Shown here piece after piece: positions 16,744-25,426 of a stretch of 64,000 nt of DNA (position 1 is the stretch's first letter; each line of letters opens with the position of its first letter). The notes beneath the pieces are model-generated. The model was not told where the DNA came from. It ran no database searches and worked only from the letters and a program-made list of their open reading frames with translations. Both the position numbers and the translations under genes were made by a program. Location: positions 248,001 to 312,000 of the forward strand of contig NZ_AOLN01000018.1 of NCBI RefSeq assembly GCF_000337815.1. The letters run 5' to 3'. The stretch comes from Haloferax mucosum ATCC BAA-1512. GTDB taxonomy: Archaea > Halobacteriota > Halobacteria > Halobacteriales > Haloferacaceae.

Positions 16744-17846
16744 GCGGCGAGCGATTCGACCCAATCGAGTTCCTCGAACGGGCCGTCCCCATCGCCTCGA
16801 ACGAAGACGTCGGCGAGATGCGCGACCGACTGGTCGAGACGCTCGAATCTCGCGGCGTCGAAACCGTCGTTGACGACGCGGGCAACACCCTCGCCGCGAA
16901 GGGTGCGGCCGACCCCGAAAGCCACCTCGTCCTCAACACGCACATCGACACTGTCTCGCCGCACGTCGCGTACGAACGCGAAGACGGAATCATCCGCGGG
17001 CGCGGCGCGTGCGATGCGAAGGGACCGCTCGCGGCGCTTCTCGCGGCCTTCTTCGCGGTCGAACCAGCACCCGACGCGCGGGTGACGCTGGCGGTCACGC
17101 CCGACGAAGAACTGCGTTCGACCGGCGCGGCCGCACTCGACGTTGCCGGCGACTGCTACATCGTCGGCGAACCGACCGGTCTCGACGTGTGTACGGCCGC
17201 GAAAGGGCGCTTCGAAGGGACGGTCACACTCTCCGGTGTCGCCGCCCACGCCGCGGAACCGGACTCGGGTGCCAACGCTATCGACGCGCTCGCGCCCGTG
17301 CTCGGCGCGATTCGCTCGTTCGACGACGACCGCGACGACCATCCCGACCTCGGAGCGGCGACCCTGACACCGACGATGGTCGAAGGCGGCGAGAACTCGA
17401 ATCAGGTGCCAGCGGCGTGCCGACTCGTCGTTGACCGCAGAAGCGTGCCGCCGGAGACGGCAGACGGCTTCCGCGAAGCGCTCGAATCGACCCTCCGAGA
17501 GTCAGTTCCGGACGGTGTCGGCGTCGCGTTCGCGCTTACCGAGCGGCCGACGCCGTTTCTCGAAGCGTTCGCAACCGACACCACTCACGAACTCGTGACG
17601 ACGCTCGCACAGGCGTCGCGGGACGCCGGCGGACGAGGCGACGTTCGCACGTTCACCGCGGCGACGGAAGCGTCGTACTTCTCACCTGCTCCCGTGGTCG
17701 TCTTCGGTCCCGGCGAACTCGCAGACGACGACGGGGCCGTCGCACACGCGGACCGCGAGTACGTGACCACGACCGCTGTCCGAACCGCGGCCGATGCGCT
17801 CGAAACCACCGTCACAGCCCTCGTTGGTGCGTCAACTGTCGATTAA
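16740..17846 (+). CDS. dapE: Succinyl-diaminopimelate desuccinylase (M20 family)
   Basis: A 368-residue M20 metallopeptidase-fold hydrolase. Metal ligands are seen in LNTHIDTVSPH (His), GRGACDAKGP (bridging Asp), DEELRSTGA (Glu-Glu) and IVGEPTGLDV; a C-terminal His (AVAHADREYV) completes the set. The dimerisation domain, with HAAEPDSGANAID, lies at ~170-270. M20 enzymes include ArgE and LysK, which are hard to distinguish by sequence, but the position directly after dapF, with dapD in the operon, supports DapE. The N-acetyl-ornithine-like aminotransferase (dapC step) is not in the window. Confidence 0.9.
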   Translation: MSGERFDPIEFLERAVPIASNEDVGEMRDRLVETLESRGVETVVDDAGNTLAAKGAADPESHLVLNTHIDTVSPHVAYEREDGIIRGRGACDAKGPLAALLAAFFAVEPAPDARVTLAVTPDEELRSTGAAALDVAGDCYIVGEPTGLDVCTAAKGRFEGTVTLSGVAAHAAEPDSGANAIDALAPVLGAIRSFDDDRDDHPDLGAATLTPTMVEGGENSNQVPAACRLVVDRRSVPPETADGFREALESTLRESVPDGVGVAFALTERPTPFLEAFATDTTHELVTTLAQASRDAGGRGDVRTFTAATEASYFSPAPVVVFGPGELADDDGAVAHADREYVTTTAVRTAADALETTVTALVGASTVD

Positions 17847-17884
17847 TCAAAACGTACTTGTCACCCGAAGATATATTTTGGGTG

Positions 17885-18463
17885 ATGCGTCCTCCCCAGT
17901 CGCTCGCCGTCGTCTTCGTCTTCCTCCTCCTTTCGGCATCCGGAGCCGTCATCGCTGACGGTGGGACCGTCATCGACCACCAAGGCGAGAGGCTCATCCT
18001 CGACGCCGCGGAAGGCCAGCACATCCACGGAACGACTCCGTTCGAAGCCGGGACCGTCATCGGCGTCCGGGTGCAGGCGGTCGGCGGCACCCATCCGTTT
18101 CTCGTCTCGAACATCGTCCGCGTCGGTGAAAACGGAACGTTCGACGCCTCGTTCGACTTCTCGGAGTTAGCGCCGCTTCGAGGCGGGCCGGTGCAAATCT
18201 CCGTTCGGCACAACGAAACATCAGTTCACCAGACAAACGGAACGCTCGTGACGAACAACATGCCCGAAGACTCGACGTTCACGCCCGTATCCGGCACCGA
18301 CGAGACGATGACCACGACCGCCCGAATTACGACGGTGCGCGCGACGAGCGATTCGATGTCCGGGTTCGACGTTCCCGGGTTCGGAGTCGAAACCGCTCTC
18401 ACCGCTCTTACCGCCGTTGTCTCGGTCGTTTGTGCGGCACTGGTCGCTCGCGGACGCTGGTAG
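17885..18463 (+). CDS. Exported PGF-CTERM surface protein
   Basis: A 192-residue secreted protein. Residues 1-26 are a signal peptide. The middle is a β-rich domain (DHQGERLILDAAEGQHIHG, then FDASFDFSELAPLRGG) resembling the BGTF/DUF7282-type β-sandwich of haloarchaeal surface proteins. A Thr/Ser-rich linker is followed by PGFGVE, a hydrophobic helix and Arg-Gly-Arg-Trp: a PGF-CTERM sorting signal. An AT-rich ATATATTTT flanked by CACCC/GGGTG lies just before the ATG; it is too close to act as the TATA of this start if the gene is leaderless. Function unknown. Confidence 0.75.
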   Translation: MRPPQSLAVVFVFLLLSASGAVIADGGTVIDHQGERLILDAAEGQHIHGTTPFEAGTVIGVRVQAVGGTHPFLVSNIVRVGENGTFDASFDFSELAPLRGGPVQISVRHNETSVHQTNGTLVTNNMPEDSTFTPVSGTDETMTTTARITTVRATSDSMSGFDVPGFGVETALTALTAVVSVVCAALVARGRW

Positions 18464-18515
18464 TGTCGTCACGGCCAGCACGTTTTTGCCACGTTCAGCA
18501 CGTCGGTTTGCCGTC

Positions 18516-18566
18516 CACGTGGCCGTTCGCGCTTTCATCTCGTCTCCGCACGTGGCCGTTCGCGCT
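18516..18566. repeat. 18-bp direct repeat upstream of rnp3
   Basis: The 18-base sequence CACGTGGCCGTTCGCGCT occurs exactly at 18516-18533 and again at 18549-18566, a 33-base period (about three helical turns). Both copies lie 80 to 130 bases upstream of the rnp3 ATG in the 183-base gap after the PGF-CTERM gene. Each begins with the palindromic hexamer CACGTG. It may be a regulator site pair or a local duplication. Confidence 0.75.
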
Positions 18567-18646
18567 CGCTTCGAACCCAGCTGTACGCGGTAGTCACGCG
18601 ACGCCGGAACGCAACGCCCTTTTTCCACCCCGCCTATCGTCGGCGT

Positions 18647-19342
18647 ATGTACGAGGCGGTCTACGCACACCCCGACGGTGAGAGCACGGCCAGTCGCGTC
18701 GCTACCGCCGCCGGGCGATACGGTTACGACGGTATCGTCGTGCGCGGTCTCGACGCCAGCCCCGACTACGACCGCCTCCGCGACGAACTCGACGTTGACT
18801 TCGTCGATGCCGTCGAAATCGACGCTCCCGACCCGGAACGCGCGAGCGGCGCGGTCGGGAACTACCGCCCCCAGCGCGAACTGCTCATCCTCCGCGGCGG
18901 GACGAACGCGCTCAATCGATTCGCCGTCGAACAGCCGCGGATAGACGTGCTCTCGCGGCCGATGCACGGGCACGGAAACTTCAATCACGTCCTCGCAAAG
19001 GCCGCCCGCGACAACGGCGTCCGCATCGAGTTCGACCTCGGGCCGGTCCTCAGAAGCAACGGCGGAACCCGCGTCCAAGCGCTTTCGGACCTTCGAAAGC
19101 TCCGCGAACTCGTCGAATACTACGACGCGCCGTACGTCGTCTCGGCGCGACCGAGGTCGCACCTCGAACTCCGCGCGCCCAGAGAGTTGGCCGGACTCGG
19201 CGAAGTCATCGGCTTCGACCGCGAGCAGGTTCTCGACGGACTCCGCGAGTGGGACCGCCTCGCGGCGCGAAACCGCGAGCGGATGTCCGAGTCGTTCATA
19301 GCCCCGGGTGTCGAACGTGGCAAATATGAAAAAGACGATTGA
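18647..19342 (+). CDS. rnp3: RNase P protein component 3 (Rpp30 homologue)
   Basis: A 231-residue TIM-barrel protein of the Rpp30 family: MYEAVYAHPDGESTAS at the N-terminus, GYDGIVVRGLD, and SRPMHGHGNFNHVLAKAARDN in the middle. It is a protein subunit of the RNA-based RNase P that removes tRNA 5' leaders; it pairs with Pop5 (rnp2), two genes downstream. The C-terminal end overlaps the start of the methyltransferase gene. This is the known archaeal rnp3-rnp2-psmA neighbourhood. Confidence 0.92.
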   Translation: MYEAVYAHPDGESTASRVATAAGRYGYDGIVVRGLDASPDYDRLRDELDVDFVDAVEIDAPDPERASGAVGNYRPQRELLILRGGTNALNRFAVEQPRIDVLSRPMHGHGNFNHVLAKAARDNGVRIEFDLGPVLRSNGGTRVQALSDLRKLRELVEYYDAPYVVSARPRSHLELRAPRELAGLGEVIGFDREQVLDGLREWDRLAARNRERMSESFIAPGVERGKYEKDD

Positions 19343-19952
19343 GGAACACGCGGACCGATTTTCCGACATCGCCACCGACTACGACGACTCACAGGACAGC
19401 GAGGAGTATCGCGCCTGCGTCTCGCTCGTGGTCCACTACGCCGACCCCGCGGACGACGACGTGGTACTCGACCTCGGCACCGGAACGGGCGCTATCGCGC
19501 TCGCGCTCGCACCCGACGCAAAGCGCGTCGTTGGCCGCGACATCAGCGAGGGGATGCTCGAACAGGCCCGCAAGAAAGCCGCCGACGTTAGCATCGAGAA
19601 CGTCGAATTCGGCGAGGGCCGCTTCCGTGACCCGAACGTAGACGAGACCGAACAGGTCGATATCGTCGTCTCCAACTTCGCCATGCACCACCTCTCGGAC
19701 GAAGAAAAACGCGAGGCAATCGAGGCCATCGCCGCGCTCGAACCGCGGCGGTTCGTCCTTGGCGACGTGATGTTCTTCGGCGAACCCGACCCGGAAGAGC
19801 CGTACTACTCGCCCGAAGTCGATGACCCCGCGACGGTCGGCTATCTCGCGGACGCGCTCACAGACGCCGGATTTGTCCTCACGGCCGTCGAATCGGTCCA
19901 CGAACAGGTCGGCGTGCTCGTCGCCGAGCGAGCGCCGGATATCGACGAATAG
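19326..19952 (+). CDS. Class I SAM-dependent methyltransferase
   Basis: A 208-residue protein with motif I VVLDLGTGTGAIALAL (~47-62), motif II region VVGRDISEGMLEQAR and VVSNFAMHHLSDEEK (post-II/III). The start overlaps the last 17 bases of rnp3. Its fixed place between the two RNase P protein genes in haloarchaea suggests a role in RNA or translation, but the fold alone does not reveal the substrate. Confidence 0.87.
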   Translation: MKKTIEEHADRFSDIATDYDDSQDSEEYRACVSLVVHYADPADDDVVLDLGTGTGAIALALAPDAKRVVGRDISEGMLEQARKKAADVSIENVEFGEGRFRDPNVDETEQVDIVVSNFAMHHLSDEEKREAIEAIAALEPRRFVLGDVMFFGEPDPEEPYYSPEVDDPATVGYLADALTDAGFVLTAVESVHEQVGVLVAERAPDIDE

Positions 19953-19957
19953 GCTCG

Positions 19958-20437
19958 ATGAAACACCTGCCAAAACACCTTCGGCCGCGGTGGCGATACC
20001 TCGCGGTCGAAATCGAGGCGTGGCCCGACGCGAGCCTCAATCGCGGGGCGTTCCAACGCGAACTCTGGTACGCCGCCCAGAACCTCATCGGCGACTCGGG
20101 GAGTGCAGACGCCGATTTGACGGTTCTCGGGTTCGATTCCGCGGACGGTGTGGCCGAAACCATCGTTCGCGCCCGTCGCGGCACTGTGGACGATGCTCGG
20201 GCCGCAATCGCCTGCATCGACGAACTCGGAAGCGACCCCGTCGGGGTGAGAGTGCGAGGCGTCTCCGGGACGGTGCGTGCCTGTTCGGAAAGGTATTTAC
20301 ACGGCCGGGCCGGAATTTCTGAGGAGAGAGACGTCGTGTTCGAGAACGAATCACGGACCGCCGCCGTCCGCAACTCCCTCCTGGACGTTCGCGGTCCGGA
20401 CGGGTTCACGGGCGCGACGCAACTCGATTTCGAGTGA
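19958..20437 (+). CDS. rnp2: RNase P protein component 2 (Pop5 homologue)
   Basis: A 159-residue protein of the Pop5/Rpp14 family: KHLPKHLRPRWRYLAVEIE at the N-terminus, then a ferredoxin-like fold with AETIVRARRGTVDDARAAIA and the SGTVRACSERYL segment. It partners Rnp3 in activating the RNase P RNA catalytic domain. It lies 5 bases after the methyltransferase stop and 6 bases before psmA. The tail beyond ~residue 118 is longer than in many archaea. Confidence 0.9.
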   Translation: MKHLPKHLRPRWRYLAVEIEAWPDASLNRGAFQRELWYAAQNLIGDSGSADADLTVLGFDSADGVAETIVRARRGTVDDARAAIACIDELGSDPVGVRVRGVSGTVRACSERYLHGRAGISEERDVVFENESRTAAVRNSLLDVRGPDGFTGATQLDFE

Positions 20438-20443
20438 TATTCC

Positions 20444-21208
20444 ATGCAGGGACAAGCGCAACAACAGGCGTACGACCGCGGGATTACGATCTTCTCGCCG
20501 GATGGTCGGCTCTATCAGGTCGAATACGCTCGTGAGGCCGTCAAGCGCGGCACCGCGAGCATCGGTGTGCGAACGCCCGAGGGCGTCGTCCTCGCGGCGG
20601 ACAAACGTTCTCGCTCGCCACTGATGGAACCGACGAGTGTCGAGAAGATTCACAAGGCGGACGACCACATCGGCATCGCAAGCGCCGGGCACGTCGCTGA
20701 CGCGCGTCAGCTTATCGACTTCGCCCGCCGCCAGTCGCAGGTCAATCGCCTCCGCTACGGCGAACCCATCGGTATCGAGACACTGACCAAGGAAGTTACG
20801 GACCACATCCAGCAGTACACGCAGGTCGGTGGTGCCCGCCCGTTCGGTGTCGCGCTCCTCATCGGCGGCGTCGAAAACGGCACGCCGCGCCTCTACGAGA
20901 CGGACCCCTCGGGGACGCCCTACGAGTGGAAGGCGGTCTCCATCGGTGCCGACCGCGGTGACCACCAATCCCACCTCGAAGAGAACTACAGCGACGACAT
21001 GTCCCTCGAAGACGGTATCGAGTTGGCGCTCGAAACCATCGCGTTGACGAACGACGAGGGCACGTCGCCCGAAGGTGTTGACGTTGCGACGGTCTCTGCC
21101 GAGACCGAAGCGTTCGTCGAACTGTCGAACGACGAAATCGAGTCGTACCTCGAAGCCAACGACCTGTTGGTTTCCGAGGAAGACGAAGAACAAGAACCCG
21201 AAGAGTAA
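20444..21208 (+). CDS. psmA: 20S proteasome alpha subunit
   Basis: A 254-residue proteasome α-type protein. YDRGITIFSPDGRLYQVEYA is the α-subunit signature helix region, whose N-terminus gates entry to the core. KRGTASIGVRTPEGVVLAADK follows. α-subunits lack the catalytic N-terminal Thr and form the outer rings. The C-terminus is strongly acidic. Haloferax has two α paralogues (α1 and α2); placement in the rnp3-rnp2 superoperon favours α1. Confidence 0.95.
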   Translation: MQGQAQQQAYDRGITIFSPDGRLYQVEYAREAVKRGTASIGVRTPEGVVLAADKRSRSPLMEPTSVEKIHKADDHIGIASAGHVADARQLIDFARRQSQVNRLRYGEPIGIETLTKEVTDHIQQYTQVGGARPFGVALLIGGVENGTPRLYETDPSGTPYEWKAVSIGADRGDHQSHLEENYSDDMSLEDGIELALETIALTNDEGTSPEGVDVATVSAETEAFVELSNDEIESYLEANDLLVSEEDEEQEPEE

Positions 21209-21209
21209 G

Positions 21210-21240
21210 CCGCGTCCCGCGGTTTCGCGTTTTCTTCTTT
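21210..21240 (+). terminator. psmA: Likely terminator after psmA
   Basis: Immediately after the psmA stop a perfect 5-bp stem CCGCG/CGCGG with a 3-base loop (21210-21222) is followed by a T-rich run (TTTTCTTCTTT to 21240). Archaeal termination relies mainly on T tracts, so the run is the stronger evidence. Confidence 0.6.
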
Positions 21241-21423
21241 GAGTCAGTGGACTATACGTAGCGGTTGCGCTGGATTCGACGACGGAGATTCAGCTATCGC
21301 TGTTCGACGACGGGTTCGACGACGAAGATACGAAAGACGCTGGAAAACGCTTCAGGTCAGTGTTTCTGCGACGCGATGCGATGACGCAAGCGTCGGGTCA
21401 GTGTTTCGACGATGTGAGTGTCG

Positions 21424-21777
21424 TCAGTACTCCTCGTAAGCGAGGTTCATCAACCACTGCGAGAAGGCGTTGCTGTTCGCGTTGATCTCTTCTTCGCCGA
21501 TGAACGGCGAGAGCATGTCCCCGGCCATGAGCATCGCAAATTCGAGGTCGCGGGCGGCGGGTTCGAGGTAGTAGGTCGTGTGGCCGCTGTAGACGGTCTG
21601 TGTGCGCTTGATGAGACTGAGCGACTCCAGCACTTCGGCGATGCGGCTTCCCTTCCGGGACGAGATATCGAGTTCCTTCCAGAAATCGCTCTGATGGATG
21701 CCGCCCGACTCGCGGATAAGTTCCAGTCCCGCGCGCTCATCGGAAGAAAGATCGGCTTCGGCTTCGCTCGCACTCAT
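21424..21777 (-). CDS. Winged-helix transcriptional regulator
   Basis: A 117-residue protein. Residues ~12-75 are a winged helix: DERAGLELIRESGGIHQSDF, recognition segment SRKGSRIAEVLESLSLIKR and wing TVYSGHTTYYLEP. The last 40 residues form helices (FAMLMAGDMLSPFIGEEEIN) probably used for dimerisation. It is reminiscent of MarR/Lrp-type single-domain regulators conserved in haloarchaea. It is convergent with psmA; targets unknown. Confidence 0.78.
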   Translation of the reverse strand: MSASEAEADLSSDERAGLELIRESGGIHQSDFWKELDISSRKGSRIAEVLESLSLIKRTQTVYSGHTTYYLEPAARDLEFAMLMAGDMLSPFIGEEEINANSNAFSQWLMNLAYEEY

Positions 21778-21802
21778 ACCACGTACACGTCGGGCGAGTG
21801 GT

Positions 21803-22555
21803 TTAATCCTGACGTTCGACCGGTTCGAAGGCGGTCTGACACGGCGGCCCGTCGGCGAATTCGTACGTGAATTCGTCCGCGCCGAGCGTGATGATGGACG
21901 ACGAACGCGTCCCGAATCGGCCCTCGGAGTCGTGGACGCAGACGCCGAAGTCGTGGTCGCCGAGTGCGTCACGTGCGCGGTCGCGCCACGCGGCCAGCGG
22001 CTCGCTCGCCTCGGGTTGGAGCGTTTCCCACAGTCGCCGGGCGTTGTCGGCTTGTCGTTCGCCGACTTCGGGACGTTCCGGCGGGACGAACCACGAATCC
22101 GGCGTGCCGACGTTCACGACGACGTGGACGCCGGGTTCGAAGTTCCGAACCGAGAGACCGCCGTCCCACTCGAAAAAGAGCGCGGCGTTCTCGTCGGCGA
22201 CGACGAGATTGAAGCCGTCGTAGGTGCGGTCGGCGACCGCGTGCTCGACGAACCGAGCGGCGTCCTCGGCAGTCTCGTGACGAAGCGCGTCGCGGACGAG
22301 GTGGCCCCGAGACTGCTCGCCGCCGCCATCGACTTCGACCCAGCGGTTCGTGATGCCGACGAAGACGCCGGCATCGTTGTAGCCGACCCACGTGCCGCCC
22401 GCGTCTGCGTCGCGGGGGGCGACGATTTCGGGACCCTCGCCGTCGGTCCAGTGCTGTGGCGGTTCCGCGGGTCTATCGAGACGCTCGTCACGGTTGGCGG
22501 CGACGACGACGGGCGCGTCTTCGAACACCTGCCACGCGAGGATGAGTGTGCACAC
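21803..22555 (-). CDS. NRDE/TANGO2-family protein
   Basis: A 250-residue protein starting with GTG, then Cys-Thr-Leu-Ile-Leu. The N-terminal Cys is the expected Ntn-hydrolase-like nucleophile of the NRDE family. The family motif ANRDE lies at ~19-23, and GGTWVGYNDAGVFVGITNR is typical of TANGO2 proteins. No ATG-initiated alternative places Cys at position 2, so GTG is preferred. Proteins of this family are linked to heme trafficking in eukaryotes and animals; the archaeal role is unknown. Confidence 0.85.
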   Translation of the reverse strand: MCTLILAWQVFEDAPVVVAANRDERLDRPAEPPQHWTDGEGPEIVAPRDADAGGTWVGYNDAGVFVGITNRWVEVDGGGEQSRGHLVRDALRHETAEDAARFVEHAVADRTYDGFNLVVADENAALFFEWDGGLSVRNFEPGVHVVVNVGTPDSWFVPPERPEVGERQADNARRLWETLQPEASEPLAAWRDRARDALGDHDFGVCVHDSEGRFGTRSSSIITLGADEFTYEFADGPPCQTAFEPVERQD

Positions 22556-22622
22556 GAAGTGTGGTAGGGTCTCGGAGTGCAAAAATGCACCACGCCGCAC
22601 TGCCACTGTCACCGGGTCACCG

Positions 22623-22826
22623 TTAGTCGCCGCGGTCGTCTTCGAGTCGCGTTTCCAGTCTCGCAACCTCGTCTTCCAACTCATCGACGCGCTGTTCGAG
22701 TTCGCGTCGGGAGGTGCGAATACGCCTGACGAACACGCTCACCGGGAAGACGACGAGGACACAGAACAGAAGAGCCGCTGGAACAGCAACGACGAGTACC
22801 GCCGGAAATGCGGTCGAGAGGTACAT
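22623..22826 (-). CDS. Small membrane protein with coiled coil, 67 aa
   Basis: A 67-residue protein: one or two hydrophobic stretches over residues 5-33, an Arg-rich boundary (RRIRTSRR, ~34-41), then a heptad-patterned coiled coil (LEQRVDELEDEVARLETRLE). This matches the phage-shock-protein-B/YvlC-like or small divisome-like topology seen in many archaeal micro-proteins, but no family is recognisable. It lies between folCP and the NRDE gene on the same strand. Confidence 0.65.
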   Translation of the reverse strand: MYLSTAFPAVLVVAVPAALLFCVLVVFPVSVFVRRIRTSRRELEQRVDELEDEVARLETRLEDDRGD

Positions 22827-22864
22827 ACACCATCCAACCGACCATGGTGTCAAAGTGTTATTGT

Positions 22865-25363
22865 CTACGCTCCGTCTTCGAACCGATTCGCGTCGCGGGA
22901 CGCGAGCGCGACGTTCACGGCCGCGACGTTCTCCGGCACGTCGTGGACGCGGACGATGTCGGCTCCGCGGTCGGCGGCGATAGCCGTCCCGGCGATGGTC
23001 GCCGCGAGGTTGTCGCCGGCCTCCTCGCCGACGAGCGAGAACATCGATTTGTGCGAGTGCCCGACGAGCACGGGACAACCGAGCGCGCGGAACTCGTCGG
23101 CGCGGCCGAGCAGTTCGAAGTTCTCGGCGTTCGACTTTCCGAAACCGAGACCGGGGTCGATGATGATGTTTCGGCGGGGGACGCCCGCTTTTTCCGCCAG
23201 CAGAACGCGCTCTGTGAGTTCGTCGATAACGTCTTCGACCACGTCGTCGTAGTCGATGTCCTTGTCCGGAATCACCGGCGCGTCGATGCTGTGCATCACG
23301 ATAATCGGCACGTCGCGCTCGGCGGCGAGAAACCGCATTTCGGGGTCTTCGAGACCGGTCACGTCGTTGAGGATATCGGCACCGGCGTCGAGAGCCGCCT
23401 CGGCGACCGCCGCTTTTCGGGTGTCAACAGAGACGAGCGCGTCGAGGTCGGAGATAGCCTCGATGACGGGCGTCACGCGCCGGATTTCTTCATCGACGGG
23501 AACATCGTCGGCACCGGGTCGGGTGCTTTCGCCGCCCACGTCGATGATGTCAGCGCCCGCTTCGACCATCGCGGCCGCCTGTTCGGCCGCGTCGTCGATG
23601 TCGTAGAACTCACCGCCGTCGTGGAAACTGTCCGGCGTGACGTTGAGAATGCCCATGACGGCGGTTTTGTCTTCCCACGGATAGCCACTCTCGGCCGCGG
23701 GAGACGTTTTGAGACTCGATTCGAGTTCGGCCGCAACTTCGGCCAGCGCGTACGGTCTCTCTCGGAGATTCGTCGTCAGTCGGTCGAACTGGTCGAGCGT
23801 CCCCATGAGCACGACATCGACGAGTTCGCCGCCGGATTCGTGGCCAGAGACGGCGCAGTCGCCGCCGAGCGAGAGCAGTTCTTCTCTGAGATGTCTCGCC
23901 TGCCGCCGTTGGACGCGCGTGTGAATCGACCGGTGAACTCCGGTCGCCGCTCGTTCGCGCCGGCCGCCTTCGTCGGCGACGTTGGCCCGTTCGAGCGTCG
24001 CTCGGGCGTCGTCGAGGGTGCGGTGTGTCTTCGGAATCATCGTCCGCGTCCACGTCGTTCGCGCCTCGGCGACGACGTACAGCGAGCCAACGACGAGCAC
24101 GCAATCGTTCGAGTCGGCGCGCGCTCGGGTGCGCTCTAACGCCGCGGCAACCGCGTCACCGGTTTCGACGTCGGGGACGCCGACGCGCTCGAACACCGAC
24201 GCGAGGATTTCGGGGTCTTCGCCCCGAGAGATGTCCGCGTGGCAGGTGGTGACCGAAGACACGTCGGGCAACGCCGCGACCATCTCGGCGTGGTCCTTGT
24301 CGTGCATCGCGCCGTAGACGAGATGCAAGTCGTCGTAGTCGAACTCGTCGAGCACGGTTGCGACCTGCGCACAGGCGTCGGGGTTGTGTGCGCCGTCTAA
24401 GACGACCATCGGAGCGGTCCCCATGACTTCGAACCGCCCCGGCCAGTGGGCGTTTCGAAGGCCGCGGTGAATCGCCGCGTCCGAGATATCGGGTCGAACC
24501 TGCCGCGCCAGTGCGACGGCGATTCCGGCATTCTTCGCCTGATACGCGCCTAAGAGTGGGATTCGAAGGTCGAGCGTCTCGTCGTCGGTTGCGACGGTGA
24601 CGGCCGCCTCCTGGTGGTTGACGCGGCCTTCGTAGGTGGTTCGAACGTCAGCATCGGAATCGGTATCGGTGTCGTCGGCAGTGTCGCTGTCGGCACCGCC
24701 ATTCGAGCGAGCGCCGCCGACAGTCAGCACCGCACCGGATTCTTCGCGGATGACGGCGAGTGCCTCGCCCGTCGCGCCCGTCACGAGCGGGTTGTCGGCG
24801 GGGGCGACGGCGGCTTTGGTGCGCGCGATTTCCTCGATAGTGTCGCCGAGGACTGCCGTGTGTTCGAGCGAGACGTTAGTGACGGCGCTCGCAACGGGGT
24901 CAACCGCGCTCGTCGCGTCGAGTTCGCCTCCCATCCCGACTTCGAGGACGGCCACGTCTACCGCTGCGCGGTCGAAATACCAGAGCGCGAGCGCGGTCAC
25001 CGTCTCGAAGAACGTGAGCGGCTCGCCGTCAGCGGCGCGCTCGACCAGATACGGTTTCGCCTCGGCGACGAACGCCGACACCGCGGACTCCGGAATCTTT
25101 CTCCCATCGACGCGGACGCGTTCGCGGACGTCGTCGAAGTGCGGCGACGTGTACAAGCCGACGCTCAGTCCTGATTCGCGGAGCGTCGAGTCGAGCATCC
25201 GGGCGGTGCTTCCCTTGCCGTTCGACCCTGCGACCTGCACGAACGAGACTCCCTCGTGCGGGTCGCCGAGGTGAGAGAGCAACCGCTGAATCGACTCAGT
25301 CCCCGGCTTGACCTGAAACCGCCGGAGGTCGAAAAGGAAGTTCACCGCCTCGTGATACTCCAT
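22865..25363 (-). CDS. folP: FolC-FolP fusion: dihydrofolate/folylpolyglutamate synthase with dihydropteroate synthase
   Basis: An 832-residue two-enzyme fusion. Residues 1-~435 are a Mur-ligase-like FolC: P-loop GSNGKGST (47-54), LEVGMGGELDATSAVDP and VLDGAHNPDACAQ. A ~120-residue stretch with LSLGGDCAVSGHESG and VLMGTLDQFDRLT resembles the N-terminal extension of clostridial-type DHPS. The DHPS barrel starts near 565 (MGILNVTPDSFHDGG), followed by DVGGESTRPGA and DPGLGFGKSNAEN. The fusion would join pteridine and pABA and then add glutamate. This bifunctional protein is known in Haloferax. A short Asp/Ser-rich low-complexity insert (~residues 223-238) lies in FolC. Confidence 0.93.
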   Translation of the reverse strand: MEYHEAVNFLFDLRRFQVKPGTESIQRLLSHLGDPHEGVSFVQVAGSNGKGSTARMLDSTLRESGLSVGLYTSPHFDDVRERVRVDGRKIPESAVSAFVAEAKPYLVERAADGEPLTFFETVTALALWYFDRAAVDVAVLEVGMGGELDATSAVDPVASAVTNVSLEHTAVLGDTIEEIARTKAAVAPADNPLVTGATGEALAVIREESGAVLTVGGARSNGGADSDTADDTDTDSDADVRTTYEGRVNHQEAAVTVATDDETLDLRIPLLGAYQAKNAGIAVALARQVRPDISDAAIHRGLRNAHWPGRFEVMGTAPMVVLDGAHNPDACAQVATVLDEFDYDDLHLVYGAMHDKDHAEMVAALPDVSSVTTCHADISRGEDPEILASVFERVGVPDVETGDAVAAALERTRARADSNDCVLVVGSLYVVAEARTTWTRTMIPKTHRTLDDARATLERANVADEGGRRERAATGVHRSIHTRVQRRQARHLREELLSLGGDCAVSGHESGGELVDVVLMGTLDQFDRLTTNLRERPYALAEVAAELESSLKTSPAAESGYPWEDKTAVMGILNVTPDSFHDGGEFYDIDDAAEQAAAMVEAGADIIDVGGESTRPGADDVPVDEEIRRVTPVIEAISDLDALVSVDTRKAAVAEAALDAGADILNDVTGLEDPEMRFLAAERDVPIIVMHSIDAPVIPDKDIDYDDVVEDVIDELTERVLLAEKAGVPRRNIIIDPGLGFGKSNAENFELLGRADEFRALGCPVLVGHSHKSMFSLVGEEAGDNLAATIAGTAIAADRGADIVRVHDVPENVAAVNVALASRDANRFEDGA

Positions 25364-25426
25364 ACCGAAGCAAACCCGCACGGTGGGCTTAGGCCTAACG
25401 TTCCGGTCTCACCGGCCGGCCTCGGA

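Noticed and set aside
21239-21439. A 66-residue plus-strand frame downstream of psmA
   Set aside because: Arises from GACGACG-like repeats; composition is Arg/Ser-rich and it begins with TTG.
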